From assembly GCA_030549175.1 (NCBI GenBank), contig JAUKUA010000004.1, forward strand, positions 3,224,001 through 3,288,000: a DNA stretch of 64,000 bases, written 5' to 3'. Of the stretch, positions 23,405-33,812 are shown piece after piece (the first letter of the stretch is position 1; each line of letters starts with the position of its first letter). This stretch comes from Lasiosphaeris hirsuta. Taxonomy: Eukaryota; Ascomycota; Sordariomycetes; Sordariales; Lasiosphaeriaceae. Below the pieces are notes generated by a model. It made no database searches. It was not told where the DNA came from and saw only the letters and a program-made list of their open reading frames with translations. Both the position numbers and the translations under genes were made by a program.

Positions 23405-24167
23405 ATGCAGGTCTACTCTAATGTCAAGAGGATATGCTCCTCCCTCCAAGACCTGATCACGTTCCGACAGAGGAAAGACGCAAAGCGGCAGTTCCAGATC
23501 GTGAGCTTCCACCCCATTCTTCCCAACCTATTCTGCAGCTAACACACGCTCAGTCCGAACCCTTCAACTTCAAAAAAGAACCCACCACCCTTCCGGGTCT
23601 CAGCGAAGACGAGTCCGTCCCCGCCGCCCCTCCTCTAACCCCAACGGCTAACACCAACACCCCAGAATTTCCGTCCTCCGCGAAAAGGCCGCTGCCTCTC
23701 GACTCGGCATCGCCGATCCCACCAGCCTCAGCCCCCCCAGCCACGTGCGCTCCCGCTCCATCAGCCCCGCCTACTACGCGCACCCGCGGGCCCCACCCCC
23801 CATCCCCATCCGCACCGCCTCCCGCCGGGCGGCCGGTCCACGGGTGAGCCGGTCCCGCTCGCTCCGGGCCGCGTCCGCAGCAGCAGCGCGGTCGTCCGCA
23901 GCAGCAGCGCGGTCGTCCGCAGCAGCCGTGGTCCCGCTCTCGGCGACGATGCCGACGGTGCTCGACCTCGACATGGGCTTTGTGATGGAGGCGGCGGTGG
24001 TGCATGATACCGTGGGGCTGGGGATCTGGATGGGCCCGAGCGTGGGCGAGATATCACCTGTATCGACGGCGTCGTCGGGGTCCTCGCGTGACTTTCGGCT
24101 GGGTACTCCTGTGAGTCCTCTGTCGCCAAAGTCGGGGCTCAGGGCGGAGGTGTGGTCGAAGGGGTAG
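23405..24167 (+). CDS. Uncharacterised protein with CRIB-like N-terminal motif and Ala/Ser repeats
   Basis: Assembled by hand from three exons: 23405-23500, 23557-23612 and 23666-24167, giving 217 residues. Intron 1 (56 nt) has donor GTGAGC and CTAAC before the AG; intron 2 (53 nt) has donor GTCCGT and two CTAAC elements. The frame closes exactly at the stop, and the join yields the coherent segment DEISVLREKAAASRLGI. Without intron 2 the frame runs into a proline-rich nonsense tail. Exon 1 encodes a helical, basic segment. The junction segment ISEPFNFKKEPTTLPG resembles the CRIB core (I-S-x-P-x-x-F ... G) of Cdc42/Rac effectors, but lacks the two conserved histidines. The rest is Ser/Pro/Arg-rich with an Ala-Arg-Ser repeat. 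Function unknown. Confidence 0.7.
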
Positions 24168-24453
24168 GACGGACCGGAGGGAAGCTCTTTATTCATCGAA
24201 AGCTTCAGGTGCGGGCGCCTGGCCAGTTTGTTTTTTTGGCAAACCATAATGATATCAAAAAGACAGAAACCTGTGCTTAGGAACAAACAGAAAAGCAAAA
24301 CGTATTCAATAGCATCAAGTTAGACCGCAACGTCTGCCGCTATGTTTATATACGCTATCTTGTAACCTCTAACCGGTAATTCTAGCACTCAACTTTTATC
24401 TTCCGCTCGGTGTATGCATTTTTCTCCTTTTCCCAACAACGCGAACAGACGTC

Positions 24454-25929
24454 TTAACGCACCCATCCATCATAAACCGTGAGGTCCTCCATCCGAATCC
24501 CCTCCATCTCCCCCTTTACACCCAACAAACTAACCCGACCCCCCTTTTCCTTGCTCCAGCTGTCCAAGAACTGCTCCACCCTTTGCGCCGTCTCCTCATC
24601 ATCTTTCACTAGTAACGCAAGCGCATCATATCCACCCGCGCCAGGAACCACACCGCCATATACTCCCTCTACCTCTTCAAGCGCATCAAGCAGCTCAGTC
24701 TGGCTGTCCGGCTCAATGGGGACATCGCTTTCATCCCCCATCTCCTTGACCAAGATCCTGATCGCCCTGATGGCCTTGCTAATATCCTCCGTCTTCCCGG
24801 CCTTCAGTATATCCTCCAACGCCTCATTGAAATGCTGCAGCTCTCCCCACAGCTTTTCCGCTGCTTCGGGATTCTGGGCCCGCCAAGCAAGCACCTTCTT
24901 CACCATCCCGACCGTCTGGCTTCCACAGTCGACGTCGCACATACGCACGGCTACCCCCTGTGGTAGACCGACATCGGCCTTTCCAATCATTGTGTCCCAC
25001 TGAATGCCGTTCATGCCGTGCACGACATCTTCGAGTTTTGTGGCAAACCCCGGCTTGCCGGCCTCAGGGAGCTTGGAGAGAACGGAGGGGGAGAAGCGGC
25101 GGTAGTTGCAGGAGCCATAGACGGCGGCGGCGACGTCAAAGCCGGATCCTACCTTGCCTTGGGCGGCGCAGTGGGCGGCTTGGGCGAGGTTGTGCAACAG
25201 ATGCTTACCATCTTCGGAGTTGAGGTCAAAGATCAGGAAGTGGGTCAACAGAGCGGCGGTGAGGGCGGTAACAAGAGCGGCGGAGGAGCCTAGTCCGGTC
25301 TTGTGGGCATCGGAGAGAGTGACGGGAAAACGAGCGAAGCGGCCGGTGCCGATAGAGGGGGCGGAAGATGTTGGAGAAGATGTATGATGAGAATAGTAGT
25401 CATTGTCGGCAAGAATGGTAAGGCGGGCTGACTTGAGTATTCGCTTGTGGAAGCGTTTGCTGGTGCGCGTCATGTAGGTCAGGACGTAGTTGAGCGTGCT
25501 CTCGACGAAGGGGTTGGCTGTGATGCGGGTGCCACTGAAGATCAGTGAGCTAGTGTCCTCAATAAAAGGGGAAACTGGGAAGGGTGTCCTTTGACAACGG
25601 GGCGTCATTCGGGGGACAGCCAAGACCCAGAGCGGCTTGTTCACGAGGATCCAGCATACTTACACTTGCAGCTGAGTAACCTTGATACCACCATCTTCTT
25701 CAGCTAGATGATAGCCGTAACGCCACTGTGCCTCGAGGAACTGGGGACTCTCGACGACAATCTCAGTAAGGTGAACGCCCTCGCTGGTGGGGATTTCCTG
25801 GGCAAGGACATTGATTCGGGCGCTGAGTGCAAAGACAAGTCCCGTGTACGCCCGGTCCAGGACAACGTAGCCGCCGGCCAGCAGCATCTTGCCGGGAGCT
25901 GACACGGCAGTCACAACCTTATCGGCCAT
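24454..25929 (-). CDS. erg8: Phosphomevalonate kinase
   Basis: Two exons, 25929-25664 and 25534-24454, giving 448 residues. ERG8 phosphorylates mevalonate-5-phosphate to the diphosphate in the mevalonate pathway to ergosterol and isoprenoids. GHMP-kinase features are clear: the N-terminal APGKMLLAGGYVVLD, the ATP-binding loop KTGLGSSAALVTAL, the block GKVGSGFDVAAAVYGS, and the C-terminal GAGGYDALALL. The 129-nt intron uses donor GTAAGT at 25663 and acceptor CAG, joining TQLQV to GTRITANPFVEST, the usual substrate-site segment. Length is normal for fungal ERG8. The gene is divergent from the PPR gene across a 2.4 kb gap. Confidence 0.95.
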
Positions 25930-28362
25930 GATCTTTTATTTTGTTTCCTCTCGATGTTTCTGATCCGGTGGGGCGCGTGTCCTCGTCGGGCGTGTGTGGA
26001 GGACAAGGGGCAGCTAAGATGGAAGAGTGGAGAAGTTTATTCGTACTTGGTAATGAATTGATCGGTCAAAAATATCACGATAGCTTCAATGGCGTGGGCT
26101 GGTGATGTTTTGACTCGCAGCTTGCACTCGGCGAACTACCTGGTGAGGTAGCGAACCAGGACCACCCTCCATCGCCAGGAACAGCAGGAGGGGTTTGAGC
26201 CCAGGGCGGGGTCCCTCCGGATCGGGGGGAAGGAGGTGCGGGGTCAGGGCATTGACTTCAATTGGTAGGTATGATGAAGCCATGATGAACAGTAGACGCA
26301 ACTTCTACGAGAAGTGGCCATGCCCATTGGACTGTCCCATTTCACCTGTCCATTGAAACTTTACTCTGCACACTCAGATGACGGAAGCAGGCGCCTCCTG
26401 GATATGAGAAGGGGTGATGTGATACATCATGGTGGGTGTATTGAAGGATGCGCTGCTGACGCGGCTGAGAAGAACGAGAGTCCAGCTGGTCTTTCCCTGT
26501 TGGTGCAGTGCAGACGCTGACAGCTTTCAGGTTTCATTTACGCAGTGAGCAATGGATGACAACAGGACTTAATGCAACAGTGAACTCTGTTGCTCATCCG
26601 CTGAAAACCAGTTCGTAATTTAGCAGTAGGAAGTGGCAGATGGAATGGGTGGAATCAGCCCCGTTTGGCCCCGCCCGCCGATGAGCCGATAAAAGGCTCA
26701 CCAGGATTCCATGGCCTCGGCGGCCGTCAAGACGGCTTGACGGAGGGCTCGGAGCCTTCCATGTGAAGTGGATAAGCCCGGGGTCTTGCATCAGCCCGAC
26801 GTGCCCGAGTCGTAGCGGCGAATTGTCGTAGCATGCAACGCCATGCGCGTGTGACTCCCTCTCCTCAAAGCCGCTTGCAGGCGTTCCTGTTTGGGGCGTC
26901 GATCTGATAACCGGCAGGCGGGATTGGGCGGGACGCCAGGGGCTCTGTCGGTGTGTGGTACATACATAGTAGCCAAGGTACGCGGATTAGGTTCACAAGA
27001 AATCTTTCTCTTGATCGACATGGTTAGACAAAATCAAAAAGCCACTAGCGTTGACCACTTCGCTCCTTCTGCTGTTCTGACTCTTCTCCGTTTGAGCCGC
27101 TGCGCATGACAAGCCAAAAGTGCTTTTCCGCGACGCACTAGAAAAACTCTGGAAGCGTCGCGTCTCATTTCGAAGCAGAGAGGAGCGTCGTAGGACCAAC
27201 AAGCTGTATCCCAGTGCGCTGGTGAGGGCTTAGCTTTGATGGGCGGCCCCCCTTGAGGCTTGGGGCCAAAGAACTGGGGAAGCATCCCGCTAATAGGCTA
27301 CTATCTGCCGTTGCCCCTGAAAACACTGTGTCGTGTTAAGGAACTAGGACAAGGCAGGGAGAGAGGGAACAGGGGTATAAATTTGGCCAATAACCAACCG
27401 TTATGCGTCCGGTTTGTCTTCGTTTTGGCTTGGGTGGGAGGTCATCCCCGCCCAGCCCGCCGCCGAGTCTTCCGCCGAGCTCCTCCTTCGTCAACTTCAT
27501 TCGTCATCTTTCTTTTTGCCTGCTTGTGAGCCACGGTAGCCTGGTGGCCTCGAGGTTGGGACCACCTAAAGGGACATCGCAGACGGCAGCCGAAGGCCAT
27601 GGCGAATGTCGGGGTGGGGGAATCGCTGGCTGACACGACCAATGACACGCACACTCGTTGCTTTTGCTGCTGAAGTTTTCACGATAGCCCCTCGACGCCG
27701 CCCCCCACTCTGTGATCTGTTCTTTTGCGCGCCCCTGACTATTCGATATGATATTTGCCTGAGAACGACCACATTATGCAATTGGTTTTGATTTTCTCCT
27801 GCTCTCAAAGTAAGAATATTCTTCAATTTGCTCTTCAAGCTCAAAAAGAAACCCGAAGAAAATCAGTTGCCCAGCTGGTACGGTCCGGTGTGACTAGCCC
27901 CAACACTCAATGCTTGATCGGTGACAAACTGACAAATCGCGTAGAGTTCCGAGTCCACCCGTATTTACGGTACCGGGGATTAGAGCACCAAAGCACAGCC
28001 CGCATACCGCTACCGCATCCAAGCCAGAAAAAAATCGCATACCAGCTCTGGCATCCCACCGCACAAATACACACGCCAACCGCTCACCAACGCTCCTTTC
28101 GCACCCTTCATTCTGAGGACAATCGCCTAATCCCCCAGTTCACCCAACCTAATCCAGATCGCGCGTTTGTTTGACGACTTTGCTGTCGTCAAATGAACCT
28201 GCAATTGCGCATCGTTGAATCTTTCCCTGTAAGTCACCTGCCAAGTTATCCCGCACGTTCGAGTCACCGCTTTGCGCTGTCGCGTGTATCTGCGCCCTTC
28301 CTCATCGCTGCTGCTAACGTTTTTTTCTGTCACAGACTCTACCCCCGCCCCGACTATCCTAA
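25930..28362. other. Long gene-free region between erg8 and the PPR gene
   Basis: About 2.4 kb without a recognisable gene on either strand; open frames are all under 140 codons and lack motifs. It holds both divergent promoters. A GATAAAAGG element occurs at about 26687. The right end probably includes a 5' UTR intron of the PPR gene, listed separately. Confidence 0.55.
28229..28335 (+). other. Likely 5' UTR intron of the PPR gene
   Basis: GTAAGT at 28229 is followed by a CTGCTAAC branch-like element near 28311-28318, a T-run and CACAG ending at 28335. This is 27 bp before the start codon. All signals of a fungal intron are in order and no coding frame is interrupted, so it would be spliced from the leader. 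Confidence 0.5.
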
Positions 28363-31300
28363 ATGCCATCCGTCTACTCGTCCGTGTTCCAGAACTTCAT
28401 CCGCCAGGGATTTGCAAAGTCGTTCACACACGGCTACGCCCAGTCGGTCGTAGCCGCCACCCATTCCCATGTCCTAAACCCGCAATCGAGGCCGTCCTTC
28501 GGGCGCCGCCACAGTGCACGGGTTGGACGGCTCAGTGCTCTTGGTCTCCAGTCTGCTTTCCACGCCAGCTCCAATACCGCTGGTTCGGTAGAGCACAGGC
28601 ATGAGAAGCTTCCCGGCAATGGAGGCCTAGAGGCCTACTTCGAGCAGCTCCAGAAGACGCAAGCCGCTAGCGAGGAAGAGGGCGAAATTGAGGCGGAAAA
28701 GGAATGGGTCCAGTTCCAGTTCCCCCAGCGTATCGAGTGGAAGCCCTCCACCGATGCCGTTCTCGGGTCGGATGCCCATGGCCTCGCCTCCGAGGCCGAA
28801 GGAGTGGCCCTCCACGATGGCAGTCCAGTCGTGCCGCCAGAAGCTGAGGCCGCCCTAGCCCATATCGATGCCGCAATCGAGCAGGAAATACATGTGCGGA
28901 AACAGCTTGAGGCGTTGGAGGAGGAAGTAGAACTCCTCCGAGCTACGTCACCTGCTCTGGCCGAACAGCTCGAAGAGCAGATCCGCACACGGTCTCTTAC
29001 TCCCATCTCTCGGATGCGCACGCCAGTCAGCATTGCACGAACAGCAACCCCTCCAATCGACCCGCAATCCCAGACGTACGCCGATCATCTCGGGAAGCTC
29101 TCCGAGGCCTCGCGCTATGCCGAGATCCCAGCCGTCTTCGAGGCCATGCTCGTAAGCGGTGTGACGCCCATTGCCGGCGCCTACAATGCCTTGCTTATGG
29201 CTGCTATCCACCTGCCGTCCGAGAAGTTGGAGATCGTATCCAAGGCGTTGGACGTCTACGCCGATATGCTCCGCCGCAAGGTCAAGCCTGACAGCGACAC
29301 ATATAACATCCTGGTCGGCTTGCTCGCTGCACGTTCGCTCGAAGTCTCGGCTCACAAGAAGACTCTTGAGGACAAGCGACTGCGTTTCGGTGGTATGGAT
29401 GAGCCTGGCAAGTTCATGTTCGCATCCCATGAACTCGAGCATGCCATCTTGTCCGAAGATGACCGCCTCGGCTTGGCAATGAAGCTGTTCGACTCCTCCA
29501 TCATGTCGGGCAAGGCGTTGTATTCATCCGAGACATATCACCAGCTCATCTCGGCGTGTGCCTTGGCCGGCCGCGTTTCTGATATGCTTCAACTTTTTGA
29601 GCACATGGAATCGAATCACGAAACGCCCTTCGCTGCTACCTTCCCTGCCATGATCACAGCGTTTGCCGACTCGGGTGATCTCATTAGCGCTGTTGAGTGC
29701 TACAATGAGTACCGCAGTCTTGCAATCGCCCATGATAACGGAGAGCAAACCCTGCATGACCGCCTCGACGCGCAGGTCTATGCTGCAGTGATCAATGCCT
29801 ACGTCGTCTCAGACAAGGTCGACGGCGCCATGAAGTTCTACAAGAAGATTATCGAGGAGTATAGCGTGCGTGCTGCCGACATCAAGGATGCTATCATTTC
29901 TGCCGGATTCGTCAAGGGATTTATGCGCCGCGGCATTTACCACGAGGCCTTGGACTGGGCTCAGGAGATCGAAAATGAGTCCAAGTCATCTGCGATGAGT
30001 CAGATCGCAACCCTTGCTGCTGATCACGGTGACAAGCATACCGCAATCGCTGCTTTCGGTAATCTCACTCCCACCAGTGACGTTGCCTCTCCCACTATCG
30101 CCTTGCTTGCCATGAGCGTTCGGGAGGGTGATGTTGCCATTGCATCTCGGTACTGGGAGATCTTGATGAGCCCCGAAGTCAAGGTTACGGCCTCATTCAT
30201 TGAGCCTGCTGCCATGTATGCTGTTGCCATGATTGGGTCCGGTCAGATTGCCGAAGGTCTGACTCAGGCCGAATGGATGTTTCAGCGCATTCGCGACACC
30301 GCCGGCGAGAGCAAAGCGCAGCTAGCCGACGAAATTGAGGAGGCCACCGAATTCATCTCGAGGTACATGTCTGCTCGGGGAATCACCGACCCACGCGAGA
30401 CTGTGCCGCAAGTGCTCTACGTTCCGCAGACCTTGGCTTCTCCCTACCCGGCCACCCCTGCTGTTTCGAGCTATGAGGATACTTTCGACCCGTATGCCCA
30501 AACCACAGATTTCAAGGGATCTTCTCTGATTTCCGATGAGTTGGAGGGCTCACACGGCCGGAAGGGTTCAAAGTTAAATGATGCCCTTTCCCGGTTCCGG
30601 AACATGCGCCGGGCTGGTCGTCATCCTCGCTACATCACATACGCAAAGCTTATCTCCGCCGCCTCTCGTGATGGCAAGATGGATGTTTGCCACGACATTC
30701 TCGCCATGGCTCGCACCGATGTCCCGCTCCTTCCCCAATACGCTGTAGTCCGCTACGGCTGGTCATCTATCTTGGATGCCATGGTTGGTGCCTGCTTGAC
30801 CCTTGGCGACAGGAGGTTGGCTGAGCAGTACCACCAGGAGCTGCTCGCCATGGGTGCCACACCGTCCGCCAACACCTTTGGTCTTTACATCACCACCCTG
30901 AAGGAGTCAACCAAGACTTTCGACGAGGCGTCTGAGGCCGTCAAGATTTTCCATCGTGCCAAGGCCGAGGGTGTTGAGCCCAGCTCGTTCTTGTACAACG
31001 CATTGATTGGCAAACTAGGAAAAGCTCGTCGTATCGACGATTGTCTTTTCTACTTTGCTGAGATGCGCTCTCTGGGCATCAAGCCAACCTCGGTCACTTA
31101 TGGCACTATTGTGAACGCTCTCTGCCGTGTCAGCGACGAGAAGTTCGCCGAGGAGCTCTTTGACGAGATGGAGGCCATGCCCAACTACAAGGCGAGGCCC
31201 GCTCCTTACAACAGCATGATGCAGTTCTTCTTGACGACCAAGAGGGATAAGACTAAGGTACTCGAGTACTATGAGCGCATGAAGTCCAAGGGCATCTCGC

Positions 31301-31905
31301 CGACCGCGCACACATTCAAGCTCCTGGTCGATACTCATGCTACCCTGGAGCCCGTCGACATGACCGCTGCTGATGCCATCCTCGACATGATCCGGGCTTC
31401 TGGCCAACAGCCTGAGCCTGTTCACTACGCTTCGCTGATCCACGCTCGCGGCTGCGTTCTCCATGATATGGAGGGTGCTCGGCGCGTTTTCGACTCAGTG
31501 ATGAAGGATCACACCGTGGTGGCCAGCCCGTGTCTATTCCAGGCCTTGTTTGAGGCTATGGTTGCCAATCATCAGGTCGCCGATACCGAGCTAGTCCTTG
31601 CCGACATGCGCCGCAGACGTGTTGAGCTAACACCATACATTGCCAACACCCTGATTCACGGCTGGGCGGCGGAGAAGAACATTGCCAAGGCCAAGCAGAT
31701 CTATTCGTCTGTCGGACGTGATAGACGCGAGCCCAGCACCTACGAGGCTATGACGCGGGCATTCCTTGCCGTAGAGGAGCGCGAGCACGCCCAGGGCGTT
31801 GTCAGCGAGATGTTGAGCAGAGGCTACCCTAATGCCGTAGTCAACAAGGTTCTGGAGTTGCTCGGCGGAGGCAACTCCGCCGAGGCTTCCTCCACAGTTG
31901 CTTGA
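28363..31905 (+). CDS. Large mitochondrial pentatricopeptide repeat protein
   Basis: Single exon of 1180 residues. The N-terminus (about 80 residues) is rich in Arg, Ser and His with no acidic residues, as in a mitochondrial presequence. PPR units follow from about residue 240 to the end, for example TPIAGAYNALLMAAI, KPDSDTYNILVGLLAARS, PSSFLYNALIGKLGKARRIDDC, KPTSVTYGTIVNALCR and TAHTFKLLVDTHA. The repeats form an RNA-binding solenoid. Fungal proteins of this size and type act in stability, processing or translation of mitochondrial transcripts (for example Neurospora CYA-5 for cox1); the exact target cannot be read here. A predicted coiled segment (EALEEEVELLRATSPALAEQ) lies before the repeats. 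No intron lies in the coding sequence, unusual for this size in the window. Confidence 0.87.
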   Translation: MPSVYSSVFQNFIRQGFAKSFTHGYAQSVVAATHSHVLNPQSRPSFGRRHSARVGRLSALGLQSAFHASSNTAGSVEHRHEKLPGNGGLEAYFEQLQKTQAASEEEGEIEAEKEWVQFQFPQRIEWKPSTDAVLGSDAHGLASEAEGVALHDGSPVVPPEAEAALAHIDAAIEQEIHVRKQLEALEEEVELLRATSPALAEQLEEQIRTRSLTPISRMRTPVSIARTATPPIDPQSQTYADHLGKLSEASRYAEIPAVFEAMLVSGVTPIAGAYNALLMAAIHLPSEKLEIVSKALDVYADMLRRKVKPDSDTYNILVGLLAARSLEVSAHKKTLEDKRLRFGGMDEPGKFMFASHELEHAILSEDDRLGLAMKLFDSSIMSGKALYSSETYHQLISACALAGRVSDMLQLFEHMESNHETPFAATFPAMITAFADSGDLISAVECYNEYRSLAIAHDNGEQTLHDRLDAQVYAAVINAYVVSDKVDGAMKFYKKIIEEYSVRAADIKDAIISAGFVKGFMRRGIYHEALDWAQEIENESKSSAMSQIATLAADHGDKHTAIAAFGNLTPTSDVASPTIALLAMSVREGDVAIASRYWEILMSPEVKVTASFIEPAAMYAVAMIGSGQIAEGLTQAEWMFQRIRDTAGESKAQLADEIEEATEFISRYMSARGITDPRETVPQVLYVPQTLASPYPATPAVSSYEDTFDPYAQTTDFKGSSLISDELEGSHGRKGSKLNDALSRFRNMRRAGRHPRYITYAKLISAASRDGKMDVCHDILAMARTDVPLLPQYAVVRYGWSSILDAMVGACLTLGDRRLAEQYHQELLAMGATPSANTFGLYITTLKESTKTFDEASEAVKIFHRAKAEGVEPSSFLYNALIGKLGKARRIDDCLFYFAEMRSLGIKPTSVTYGTIVNALCRVSDEKFAEELFDEMEAMPNYKARPAPYNSMMQFFLTTKRDKTKVLEYYERMKSKGISPTAHTFKLLVDTHATLEPVDMTAADAILDMIRASGQQPEPVHYASLIHARGCVLHDMEGARRVFDSVMKDHTVVASPCLFQALFEAMVANHQVADTELVLADMRRRRVELTPYIANTLIHGWAAEKNIAKAKQIYSSVGRDRREPSTYEAMTRAFLAVEEREHAQGVVSEMLSRGYPNAVVNKVLELLGGGNSAEASSTVA

Positions 31906-33174
31906 GCGGGTCGTTAATAGAATGACCTCGGTTCGGATTGCGCGGTTCGGCATTTTCCTTATTTCCTGCATCTTTTTTGTATGCTCCGTTTTCTTTGCAT
32001 GATACCCCCTGTGTAACGTGAGTGGCTGGCGTGATGGATGAGTTGGTAATTGAGGGGGTGTCTCAAAGGATCAGCGAGGAGTCGGAGACTGGAGGAGCAA
32101 ATATCTGCTGGGTCGTTTATCGCCCAGCAATAACATTTTCTTTGTCTTTTGGGCTCACAAAATGGGTTGGGTCAAGTTGGTTCAGGTCAGCGAAAGGCGT
32201 TCGGCTGGTTTTCTAATAGAACCTGGGGCCCCGCGTGAGGCTCGGTTTGCTATTTGGTATTGGGCGGAATGTGGTGATTGGGCCAGGACCGGACCGGGAA
32301 GGGAAAGATGGGACACCAGATGTCCATTATAGAACAATCTCCACTCTATATACATGAAAGATATAAGCATCATATTGCATGGGGGCGAGGGAAGGGATAG
32401 ATAGGATCGCATATATGGAATGGGGGATCGACTCTGGGGTGGGGTCTAGAATACGAAAGGCCGTTGGGATTGAGCGGATCATCTGGGCTTTGAGGCCAAG
32501 AGAAAACTCGACCGAGTCGCAGGCAGAGTTGTGCGATCTACTCGCCTCTGTACTATATATCAACATGATGTTCATGCCTGACTCTCTGGTTCACCGTCTT
32601 TTCTTGTTTAATGTGTGAGCTGTCAACACAAGTTGGATGAAGACGCCCCGTCCGGTCTCTTCTGTTGCCAATGTCGACGCAGTTAGTGGTCCCGGGAATT
32701 GGTCTCAAGTGCTTTTACATCCCATAATGTCCATTGAATAGCATCGTACGCACGTAAGCCACGGCCCAGGCCCCAGATTTGGCAGAGGCGCAGCCGCCCC
32801 AGGTTCCACGAAAGTTAGCCCTCCCAAATACTCACATTGAGCAGTATAACGGCACAACAAAAGTCGTAATACATATGAACCACTTCGTCCGACTTTTACA
32901 AAAATTGTCCCTGCCCCTCATCCTTGGCAAGCTGATAGCATATTCAGAGTGTCTAAGACCACATCATTTCCACAAGTTCAAGTTCACATTGGAGAATACG
33001 GTATGATTGAAAAAGTATTATGTATTTTTAAAGTTAGCCCTTCAAAGCCCAGGTAGGTACCCTGATAGGTACCACCTTACCTTGATTGATAGGATTGATA
33101 GCAGGTTAACTTCTCATGATTGGGGGGGGGGGGGGGGGGCCGGATGGAACCGGTACTTACCTGGCTCTTGACGC
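31906..33174. other. Intergenic region with poly-G tract
   Basis: No gene recognised. It leads into the decayed island that begins near 33140. Eighteen consecutive G residues lie at 33122-33139, close to the 3' end of the minus-strand pseudogene. Base composition is more AT-rich and irregular than near the neighbouring genes. Confidence 0.55.
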
Positions 33175-33780
33175 TCACAACATGACGACAACAGCCGCCC
33201 CATTCTTCATCCTCAGCCCCATCTTCAATCCCCAAAGCTCGAAATCGCCCTCGATTCCCAGCTCCAACATCTCGACCCTGTCCTCAAGCAGCTTCTCGAG
33301 CGCGGGCTCAAAGACGTCGGCGACGAAGATCTTAGTGTTGACGCTGCGCTGTGTCACTACCGCCCAGTCGTGAATGCCCTCTTCGTCCATCTACCGCTAT
33401 CTCTCGGTCTTCATCTCGTCGCTACTAGCCCACCAGGCCTCCAGGTACGCCTCGAGCACCTTTTTTGGGAGTAGGTACGGAGGGAGGGATGGCGCGGAGT
33501 GGTAGTCCTCGTGCGTGAGGACGTTGTGGACGGTGGCGAGGAGGAGTGCCGTGCGCGCCTAGTTGCAGGTGTTGGTCTGGAAGGTGAAGACGGCGAGTGG
33601 GTTCGAGTACGCGTGCACTTGGCCCGGTCGGAGGGTGGGTTGGTTGATCACGCGGGCGGTGTCCATCGTGATGAGCATCTTTTGACTGTGTATTTTAGTT
33701 GGGGGCTTGGGGGAGGGGTACTTACTTGACGATCTAGGGGGCTCTAGAATATCGTATGGAACTTGTATTGCCGAGGTCAT
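33175..33780 (-). pseudogene. Decayed gene with three in-frame TAG codons
   Basis: A single minus-strand frame runs from an ATG at 33780 to a TGA at about 33175 and is broken by three TAG codons, one near 33560 and two near 33391-33398. An intron-like segment (donor GTAAGT near 33725, acceptor CACAG near 33693) lies close to the start. The two flanking ORFs and the stretch between them stay in the same frame, and the readable parts (VLTHEDYHSAP, KKVLEAYLEAWWASSDEM, EEGIHDWAVVTQRSVNTKIF) look like real protein. CAG-to-TAG changes are C-to-T transitions, as made by RIP or deamination. The family is not recognised. It may also be a still-expressed gene with introns that I failed to place, but the stops do not fall at splice sites. 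Confidence 0.6.
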
Positions 33781-33812
33781 AATGTGCCAGTAAGCTCGAT
33801 TTATATCCTGAA

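Noticed and set aside
25021..25293. Plus-strand frames inside erg8
   Set aside because: Antisense shadows of a conserved GHMP kinase.
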